Shown: piece after piece, positions 8,601 to 12,314 of the stretch
Layout: each line of letters starts with the position of its first letter
Position numbering within the stretch: position 1 is the stretch's first letter
From: Candidatus Cloacimonadota bacterium
GTDB lineage: Bacteria > Cloacimonadota > Cloacimonadia > Cloacimonadales > JAFGVF01
Assembly: GCA_016938155.1 (NCBI GenBank)
Contig: JAFGVF010000165.1
Location: 1 to 12,314 of the forward strand
Direction: 5' to 3'
DNA: 12,314 nucleotides
The notes under the pieces: generated by a model
Seen by the model: only the letters and a program-made list of their open reading frames with translations
Databases searched by the model: none
What the model was told of the DNA's origin: nothing
Made by a program: the position numbers and the translations under genes

Positions 8601-8996
8601 GCCTCTTTAGCCCTTTTGGTACCTTCTTTCATAGTCCTTGATAAAATAACATCCGGATTCAAGAAGAAGTCACTGCTCTTGATATTAATTCTTCTATTGA
8701 TGAGTGCTTCCCTAACGATGAAAGTGGCATTTATCAACCTTGAATCTGTTGAAGTGATTACCTGGTTGCTGGTTTCTGTTATTCAGACAATCCTTCTATA
8801 TATCCTGATAAAGAGATTTATCGTAACAGAGCAAATCTCTGTGTTCTGGATAGGTGGATTGCTTGTTGCCTTCAAAACACTTTCCCGAGCATTGGGGGAT
8901 AGCTTCAACGGAGCAGGCTTGTACTATCTGATTAGTTTTGTGGTAGTGCTGATTGCTGTGATGGCGTTGGATAGGTTACTCGTTAAAAAAGAGTAA
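5682..8996 (+). CDS. Large membrane protein with CPBP (CAAX/Rce1-type) intramembrane protease core and internally duplicated ectodomain
   Basis: This 1104-residue protein begins with a membrane anchor (about 6-24) and an ectodomain (about 30-225). Several transmembrane helices and the CPBP core follow: motif 1 EECLFR at 423-428 (Glu423, Glu424, Arg428), motif 2 FGMGH at 460-464 (His464), and motif 3 HFLFD at 502-506 (His502, with Asp506 where Rce1 has Asn). These match the glutamate/histidine site of CPBP intramembrane endopeptidases, which cleave substrates within the membrane and are linked elsewhere to CAAX processing and bacteriocin maturation or immunity. After a charged linker (about 555-587) the pattern restarts: anchor helix 588-604, ectodomain about 610-810 and a multi-helix block 817-1104 without the EExxxR or FxxxH motifs. 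The two ectodomains align along their length (for example FNELL near 90 with FNELADE). GGAGG lies 4 nt before the ATG. Single-copy family members are usually far shorter. The substrate is unknown; regulation by ectodomain sensing is conjecture. Confidence 0.88.
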   Translation: MFTKKWFWILFTLISISSIFFVVHNFPKVMSFISIDITMNREEAFTKSKEISAQYDWGTADFRQVAIFSGSSGQTYIELEGGGKPAFNELLKSDFYSYYYWVVRNYKPGELLESSVYFKPTGEPYGFEVDYPEDMELPSLTAEEALELAKSKAESEWGIDFTNYKLNDNKMSTTPKGRKDYTIIYERVDKLINEAKFRITLKVNGDKFSGLEQRLKIPEAFERRYSEMRSSNNTIAGVGVVLMIVFYGICGIILGAFFLIKSKWLLWKKALFWGVFVSLLEFIASFNYLSLSWIWYQTSSTVNEHILNYIASSVGELFSNIILLSVSFMVAESLTRKAFGKHTQLWKSWSPKVANSSKILGNTIGAYLWVPLSLSYILVFYMITTKYFGWWNSSSLNVDPNTLATSLPWLSAVSMALHAGFWEECLFRAVPIAGAVLIGRRLGKETLFFWIGFALQIFIFGMGHANYPAQPSYARVIELIIPSIFFAVAYIRFGLLTGILIHFLFDAVLMGLPIWMVEKNEMMGNKILFIITLLIPILIIFFRRIQEKKFETDLSDSNNSAWEPVITEKVVEAKSETIKTTAKMSKKPILLLGFIGLLLTVFFFHSQYNARKLEVTKAEAVVKAEAILKSVGVDDLTGYETIVDVTNASGRYVNQFWHILGKDKFNELADEFLECNGIKVRFAKFHGDLQEKAEEFTIEFTKAGDVYRYYHKFHEEAEGNTLEEAEAVAIARPYLEEMYHINFDDLTLVSAKPELRDNRKDWYFTYKDTINYQLGENFVSYSIGIAGDKLNNLGKYIKLPEKTMEKYWSDSRTRDSIFSILNIITMLMYVSSLIIVIIAWTKKEFNLKVFFIVLLACLAVFLTSLALTFETGKMQYSTSQPYGHQLTMQILLQILLNVGISFYISMMLGYFAKNNAKGESLTSRISIGFIASGLFFLIIRVLPQLTAIIPDSKALVAVVPILGAVFGSLKALGASLALLVPSFIVLDKITSGFKKKSLLLILILLLMSASLTMKVAFINLESVEVITWLLVSVIQTILLYILIKRFIVTEQISVFWIGGLLVAFKTLSRALGDSFNGAGLYYLISFVVVLIAVMALDRLLVKKE

Positions 8997-9015
8997 TTGT
9001 CATAGATTGTATCTT

Positions 9016-9060
9016 AAACTTCCGATTTCTTAGAGATAAGAGATCGGAAGTTTTTGTTTT
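9016..9060 (+). terminator. Intrinsic terminator of the CPBP gene
   Basis: Bases 9016-9032 pair with 9037-9053 in a 17-bp stem with a single wobble and a GAGA tetraloop, followed by TTTTTGTTTT (9051-9060). It starts 20 nt after the CPBP stop codon. The stem begins with AAAC and ends GTTT, so it may also work on the opposite strand. Confidence 0.93.
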
Positions 9061-9074
9061 ATATGGGGTCGGTA

Positions 9075-9102
9075 GTAGAGACGCACGGCCGTGTATCTCT
9101 GC
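9075..9102. repeat. Imperfect palindrome centred on cacggccgtg
   Basis: Bases 9075-9086 pair with 9091-9102 (12 positions, one mismatch and two wobbles) around GGCC, itself part of the perfect palindrome cacggccgtg (9084-9093). From memory, near-perfect versions of this 'gtagagacgcacggccgtg' dyad occur as dispersed intergenic repeats in other bacteria; this was not searched. The right arm here has decayed. Confidence 0.6.
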
Positions 9103-9115
9103 AGGTTAACACCTC

Positions 9116-9154
9116 CGCAATCCCGTTCACCAGTGCGAGTTTACGAGCTTGGGG
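9116..9154 (+). repeat. Diverged 39-bp direct repeat, copy 1
   Basis: This sequence matches 9268-9306 at 34 of 39 positions in the same orientation, with a 113-bp gap between the copies. Its last part (gagcttgggg) is also the left arm of the stem-loop at 9145-9195. Confidence 0.8.
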
Positions 9155-9195
9155 AATAGAGATTGGAAGACGATGCTCCGCCTTTCCCCAAACTC
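9145..9195. repeat. Stem-loop of unknown role
   Basis: Bases 9145-9156 pair with 9184-9195 as a 12-bp stem with one mismatch and a 27-nt loop. There is no T-run after it, so it is not a standard terminator. Confidence 0.5.
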
Positions 9196-9267
9196 AGAAT
9201 AGTTGCTCGCCTACGGCTTGCGAACTCCTCACATTGTTCGTCGGTTCGTTCGTACAGGTGACTGCTT

Positions 9268-9306
9268 CGCAATTCCGTTCACCAGTGTGAGTTCACGAGT
9301 GTGGGG
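9268..9306 (+). repeat. Diverged 39-bp direct repeat, copy 2
   Basis: This is the second copy of the 39-bp direct repeat (34 of 39 identical to 9116-9154). Both copies are preceded by a cgcaat start and run to a gggg end; the sequence after the second copy does not reproduce the stem-loop partner seen after the first. Confidence 0.8.
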
Positions 9307-9379
9307 CAAGGGGATGTACTGCTTTAGCTGTACTCAATTGTGCTTTCTTATCATCGAAATTGGAGACAATTGCATTTTA

Positions 9380-9420
9380 AAACACGGAACTCCCTGCTTC
9401 GCATGAAGTCCCGCTGAAAA
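9380..9420 (-). repeat. Dispersed 41-bp repeat, copy B (inverted relative to copy A)
   Basis: The reverse complement of this segment equals 5320-5360 except at four positions. The internal hairpin is kept (gcagggagt against acttcatgc around a 3-nt loop) with one extra mismatch. It ends 32 bp before the -35 box of the riboflavin promoter. Confidence 0.8.
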
Positions 9421-9423
9421 CAA

Positions 9424-9443
9424 GTTTCTACAACGATAGAAAC
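9424..9443. repeat. Small perfect hairpin upstream of the riboflavin promoter
   Basis: gtttcta (9424-9430) pairs perfectly with tagaaac (9437-9443) around a 6-nt loop, 9 bp before the -35 box. It could be an operator-like dyad or chance; no regulator is encoded nearby. Confidence 0.35.
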
Positions 9444-9452
9444 GAAAAATAA

Positions 9453-9480
9453 TTGACATGAAACCCCGTTGATATATATG
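9453..9480 (+). promoter_or_regulatory. Sigma70-like promoter of the riboflavin operon
   Basis: A perfect TTGACA (9453-9458) is followed after 16 nt by TATATG (9475-9480). Transcription would start near 9487, just before the first paired base of the FMN riboswitch at 9491, which is the expected arrangement for a riboswitch leader. Confidence 0.75.
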
Positions 9481-9490
9481 TGCCTATATT

Positions 9491-9602
9491 CTGTTTTCGG
9501 GGCTGGGTGTAATTCCCGACCGGCGGTAAAAGTCCGCGAGCCGAAAGGTTGAATCGGTGCAATTCCGATACCGACAGTTAGAGTCTGGAGGAGAGAAAAC
9601 AG
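9491..9602 (+). ncRNA. FMN riboswitch (RFN element) aptamer
   Basis: The leader contains the hallmark RFN blocks in order: CGGGGC, GGGTG-AATTCCC, ACCGGCGGT, CCGCGAG, ATCGGTG-AATTCCGAT, CCGACAGT and AGTCTGG-GGAGAG. The closing P1 helix is perfect: ctgttttc (9491-9498) with gaaaacag (9595-9602). RFN elements bind flavin mononucleotide and turn off riboflavin synthesis or uptake genes. The position directly before ribD, after a strong promoter, agrees with this. The variable arm (around 9541-9553) is very short. Confidence 0.97.
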
Positions 9603-9609
9603 TTCTTAA

Positions 9610-9640
9610 CTCGTCCCAAGCCCCGGTACGAGGTTTTTTT
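9610..9640 (+). terminator. FMN-controlled terminator/SD-sequestering hairpin before ribD
   Basis: ctcgt (9610-9614) pairs with acgag (9628-9632), with a possible inner CC/GG extension, followed by seven T residues (9634-9640). The 3' arm holds GAGG (9630-9633), the ribD ribosome site, and the T-run is the spacer to the ATG at 9643. The segment agccccg (9619-9625) in the loop is the exact complement of cggggct (9498-9504), a conserved part of the aptamer. Free RNA could therefore form this long-range antiterminator pairing, and FMN binding would release the loop and allow the hairpin. The stem is short, so blocking of translation may matter as much as termination. Confidence 0.7.
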
Positions 9641-9642
9641 AT

Positions 9643-10734
9643 ATGTACAAGAAATTTATGAAACGAGCTTTGGAGCTTGCTGAAGAGTTCCGTGGTAAGA
9701 CAAGTCCGAATCCCATGGTGGGTGCTGTCCTGGTAAAGGATGGTCGAATCATCGGGGAAGGGGCACATCAGAAAGCCGGACAGCCTCATGCGGAGGGGAA
9801 TGCAATCACCAATGCTACTGAGGATGTTGCCGGTTCTACTCTCTATGTCACACTTGAGCCCTGTTCACATCACGGTAAAACACCTCCCTGTACGGATTTG
9901 ATTATCAAGTCGGGTATTTCCAAGGTTTACATTGCCATGCAAGACCCTAATCAGTTAGTGAACGGGAACGGCATCCGCAAATTAAGGGAACATGGGATAG
10001 AGGTAGAAGTTGGCTTGATGGAGAAGGAAGCAGCTCTTCTGAATGAAGTATTTATCTGCAATATGCGTCATAAACGAGCGTTTGTTGCCCTTAAGGCAGC
10101 ACTAAGCCTCGATGGGAAAATAGCTTCTGCAAGCGGAGATTCCAAATGGATTACTAATGAGGAATCAAGACTTGAGGGGCATGGACTACGGGCAAGATAT
10201 GATGCTATACTTGTGGGGCGTAATACCTTTCTCAAAGACAATCCCTCCCTCAATATCCGGCATGGAATTACCGGATACACCGAGCCACAGAAGATTATCC
10301 TTTTAGAAGAAATGAGTCTGTCCAAAGATCAGTTAGCCCAAAGCAACACATATAATACGCTCACAGATAATAAACTTTATATTGCTTTGCCGGATACTGG
10401 TAGCAATCGAAGCAGGGCTGAAAGAGTACGACTTACGAACCTGGAATATATCTTCTTCAGTTCATTTGAGGAATTAGCCTATCACCTTTATCAGATAGGG
10501 ATTATGAGCGTACTTGTTGAAGGTGGGAGCAGTGTTTATAACAGCTTTCTCACAAATGGGATAGTAGATAAACTCTATCTCTTCTATGCACCAATCCTCC
10601 TCGGAAACGAAGGACTGGGTTGGAGCGGAAATATGGGCATTGATAAGGTGGAAAATGCTGTCAGGTTCAAGATAATAGAAAGCAAATCATTAAGCGATAA
10701 CACTCTTGTTATCTGTTATCCTCAGGGGAGATAA
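9643..10734 (+). CDS. ribD: Bifunctional riboflavin deaminase/reductase RibD
   Basis: RibD converts the pyrimidine from GTP cyclohydrolase II in two cytoplasmic steps: deamination, then NADPH-dependent reduction of the ribosyl side chain. The 363-residue length is typical. The N-terminal deaminase (about 1-145) shows the zinc site: HAE at 49-51 (His49 ligand, Glu51 proton shuttle) and PCSHHGKTPPC at 73-83 (Cys74 and Cys83 ligands). The reductase (about 146-363) shows ALKAALSLDGKIA (149-161), DSKWIT (166-171), DAILVG (187-192) and VLVEGGSSVYNSF (from 290). Both catalytic halves look intact. It is first in the operon under the FMN riboswitch; the GAGG ribosome site 9 nt upstream lies inside the regulatory hairpin. 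The stop is 3 nt before ribE. Confidence 0.97.
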   Translation: MYKKFMKRALELAEEFRGKTSPNPMVGAVLVKDGRIIGEGAHQKAGQPHAEGNAITNATEDVAGSTLYVTLEPCSHHGKTPPCTDLIIKSGISKVYIAMQDPNQLVNGNGIRKLREHGIEVEVGLMEKEAALLNEVFICNMRHKRAFVALKAALSLDGKIASASGDSKWITNEESRLEGHGLRARYDAILVGRNTFLKDNPSLNIRHGITGYTEPQKIILLEEMSLSKDQLAQSNTYNTLTDNKLYIALPDTGSNRSRAERVRLTNLEYIFFSSFEELAYHLYQIGIMSVLVEGGSSVYNSFLTNGIVDKLYLFYAPILLGNEGLGWSGNMGIDKVENAVRFKIIESKSLSDNTLVICYPQGR

Positions 10735-10737
10735 GGT

Positions 10738-11379
10738 ATGTTTACAGGAATAATTGAGGAGATTGGGACAATAGAGAGTTTCCGTTTTGAACCGGGCAGG
10801 ATAGAACTGAGAATTCGAGCTGAGAAGGTTTTGGAAGATACCAAAGTAGGTGACAGCATCGCCGTGAACGGTATCTGTCTGACAGTAACTTCTTTGGATT
10901 CAAAGGGGTTTACTGCTGATGTTATGCCGGTTTCTTTGGAGAAATCTTCTTTGAAGGATGTAGGCACAGGCGGGAAAGTGAACCTTGAACGGGCTTTACA
11001 ACTGCAAAGTCGAATGGGTGGACATATCGTGAACGGGCATATAGACGGGGTGGGTATAATCACAAATATTGAGCGTAATGATAATGCCATGCTCTTTACA
11101 ATCAGCACGAACTCGGAGGTCTTGAATTACCTCATCCCCGAGGGATCGGTTGCTGTGGACGGGATTAGCCTCACAGTTGCGGAACTGAGACCGGAAGGCT
11201 TTGTTGTTTCTCTCATCCCAACAACACTGTCGGAGACGATTTTGCAATACAAAAACAGAGGGGAACAGGTTAATCTGGAGAGTGATATAATCGGCAAATA
11301 TTTATGGCATTTCAGCAAACGGGATAGTAAATCAAAAGGAATTTCAGCTGCTTTCTTAGCTGAGAATGGCTTTTTATAA
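10738..11379 (+). CDS. ribE: Riboflavin synthase, alpha chain
   Basis: Riboflavin synthase dismutates two 6,7-dimethyl-8-ribityllumazine molecules into riboflavin and the pyrimidine that re-enters the pathway; it acts as a cytoplasmic homotrimer. The 213 residues contain the two expected lumazine-binding repeats: MFTGIIE at 1-7 with GDSIAVNGICLTV at 38-50 (Cys47) and NLERAL at 82-87, then MGGHIVNGHIDG at 93-104, GSVAVDGISLTV at 136-147 and NLESDIIGKY at 179-188. The start is the family-standard MFTG. The GGGGAG ribosome site lies in the last codons of ribD, so the two are probably translationally coupled. About 25 residues follow the last conserved motif, a somewhat Lys/Ser-rich tail. The gene is named ribE in many bacteria and ribC in E. 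coli. Confidence 0.97.
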   Translation: MFTGIIEEIGTIESFRFEPGRIELRIRAEKVLEDTKVGDSIAVNGICLTVTSLDSKGFTADVMPVSLEKSSLKDVGTGGKVNLERALQLQSRMGGHIVNGHIDGVGIITNIERNDNAMLFTISTNSEVLNYLIPEGSVAVDGISLTVAELRPEGFVVSLIPTTLSETILQYKNRGEQVNLESDIIGKYLWHFSKRDSKSKGISAAFLAENGFL

Positions 11380-11393
11380 ATCAGGAGAATTAA

Positions 11394-12314
11394 ATGGATA
11401 AGATTGAATTGGCTTCTATCGAGACTGCAATTGAAGATATAAAGAACGGTAGAATGCTCATTGTTGTTGATGATGAAAACAGAGAAAATGAAGGTGATTT
11501 CGTGATGGCTACGGAGATGATTACACCCGAGGCTGTGAATTTTATGATTACCAAAGGGAAGGGATTGGTCTGTGTCTCGATGCAGGAACATGACCTTGCC
11601 AGACTCGGGATTAATCTGATGGTATCCAAGAATTCAGATTCTTTTAAAACAGGTTTTACCGTCACGGTTGACCATGTTTCTACGAAAACGGGTATATCCG
11701 CTTTCGAAAGGGCGGAGACTCTTAAGCAATTGGTTAATCCTATGTCAAAACCTGCTCATTTTAATCGCCCCGGGCATATCTTCCCCTTACAGATACAACA
11801 TGGGGGAGTCCTGACCCGTCCGGGACATACGGAGGCTTCTGCTGATTTAGCCAAGTTGGCAGGATTGTATCCGTCCGGTACTATTTGCGAGATTGTGAAT
11901 CCTGATGGAACAATGGCAAGATTATCTCAGATTATGGAATATGCCAGGGAATGGGGGATGAATGTTGTTTCTGTACAGGACTTGATAACCTACATCAAAG
12001 ATAATAACATAAAGTTATATTCAGACAGGAAATACGATGCCAGACTTCTGGCACAATCCAAACTGCCAACAGCCTTTGGTGAGTTTGAGCTTTATGCCTT
12101 TGATAACTTCGGTTCAGAGGAACCTAATCTTGCACTTGTTAAGGGTGACCCCTCCAATTTTGGGAGCAATCCGCTAATCAGAGTTCATTCAGAGTGCTTC
12201 ACAGGTGACCTATTGGCATCCAGTAAATGCGATTGTGGAGCTCAATTGCATGAGGCTATGCGGAAGATACAGGATGAGGGTGAGGGAATGATAATCTATC
12301 TCCGTCAGGAAGGA
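11394..12314 (+). CDS. ribBA: Bifunctional DHBP synthase/GTP cyclohydrolase II RibBA (3' end missing)
   Basis: The frame is open from ATG 11394 through the window end: 307 codons, no stop. Residues 1 to about 205 are 3,4-dihydroxy-2-butanone-4-phosphate synthase, which makes the four-carbon unit from ribulose 5-phosphate: [10 protein letters not shown] at 26-35 (metal/substrate acidic site), then [25 protein letters not shown] and GTMAR. From about 206 the GTP cyclohydrolase II domain begins, with [10 protein letters not shown] and KCDCG giving the zinc ligands Cys268, Cys279 and Cys281 at the standard spacing; the window ends at YLRQEG, so the catalytic remainder is not visible. The AGGAG site (11383-11387) is 6 nt before the ATG, 14 nt after ribE ends. 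The gene completes the FMN-controlled operon order ribD-ribE-ribBA; ribH may follow outside the window. Confidence 0.96.
   Translation, partial: MDKIELASIETAIEDIKNGRMLIVVDDENRENEGDFVMATEMITPEAVNFMITKGKGLVCVSMQEHDLARLGINLMVSKNSDSFKTGFTVTVDHVSTKTGISAFERAETLKQLVNPMSKPAHFNRPGHIFPLQIQHGGVLTRPGHTEASADLAKLAGLYPSGTICEIVNPDGTMARLSQIMEYAREWGMNVVSVQDLITYIKDNNIKLYSDRKYDARLLAQSKLPTAFGEFELYAFDNFGSEEPNLALVKGDPSNFGSNPLIRVHSECFTGDLLASSKCDCGAQLHEAMRKIQDEGEGMIIYLRQEG

Larger units (their letters stand above)
8997..9452. other. Non-coding stretch with terminator, palindromes and diverged repeats
   Basis: Between the CPBP stop codon and the riboflavin promoter there is no credible gene; two short open frames (9054-9290 and 9203-9406) lack ribosome sites and coincide with repeats. 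The stretch holds the CPBP terminator, a long dyad at 9075-9102, two 39-bp direct repeats, a stem-loop at 9145-9195, copy B of the dispersed repeat and a small hairpin at 9424-9443. Its composition is richer in CG steps than the flanking genes, by eye. Confidence 0.7.

Noticed and set aside
8400..8996. A second CPBP catalytic core in the C-terminal half of the 1104-residue protein
   Set aside because: No EExxxR, FxxxH or HxxxN/D motif is present in residues 817-1104; only the hydrophobic profile is similar.
9116..9306. Start of a CRISPR array
   Set aside because: There are only two imperfect copies, with a 113-bp gap and no further regular units or cas genes.
9054..9406. Two overlapping short open frames (9054-9290 and 9203-9406, plus strand)
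   Set aside because: They have no ribosome site, their composition is odd, and they lie over the dyad and the 39-bp direct repeats; they are best seen as chance frames in repeat DNA.
5320..9420. Composite insertion sequence or transposon bounded by the inverted 41-bp repeats
   Set aside because: No transposase or integrase gene lies between the copies and no target-site duplication is evident; kept as a repeat observation only.

Overview
The window looks like a chromosomal segment of a Gram-negative-type bacterium of moderate, slightly AT-leaning composition. It has Shine-Dalgarno-led genes, a sigma70-like TTGACA promoter, a canonical FMN riboswitch, and intergenic regions full of hairpin-forming short repeats. 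No rRNA, tRNA, phage or transposase gene is visible. The repeat style and the mix of AMIN/TPR-type envelope proteins remind me of poorly cultured FCB-group lineages (Cloacimonadota or relatives), but this is an impression from memory; the lineage cannot be fixed from the window.

Left arm (1-5105, all minus strand). The probable reading order is 5105 to 1. Two half-size ABC exporter subunits overlap by 11 nt and have complementary defects in their ATPase sites, the mark of a heterodimeric exporter. A soluble TPR protein follows, its start codon sharing one base with the exporter stop codon. After a 64-nt gap comes the N-terminal part of a secreted-then-membrane-anchored protein with an AMIN-like domain, a TPR-like helical region and one transmembrane segment; it runs off the left edge.

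Middle (5106-9490). A 576-bp divergent intergenic region rich in hairpins precedes a plus-strand gene for an 1104-residue membrane protein. This protein carries a CPBP (CAAX/Rce1-type) intramembrane protease core and appears to be an internal tandem duplication: two copies of a membrane anchor, a two-part ectodomain and a multi-helix membrane block, with catalytic motifs only in the first copy. A strong intrinsic terminator closes the gene. A roughly 430-bp repeat-filled non-coding stretch follows. A 41-bp sequence occurs once on each side of this gene in opposite orientation (37 of 41 identical).

Right arm (9453-12314, plus strand). This is a riboflavin biosynthesis operon: promoter, FMN riboswitch, terminator/SD hairpin, ribD, ribE and ribBA (cut by the right edge). 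Excess FMN should switch it off before ribD is translated. RibBA supplies both entry reactions (GTP and ribulose-5-phosphate branches), RibD performs deamination and reduction, and RibE makes riboflavin; lumazine synthase (ribH) is not in the window.

The most unusual items are the duplicated CPBP protein, the inverted dispersed repeat that brackets it, and the riboswitch terminator whose 3' arm contains the ribD Shine-Dalgarno sequence.
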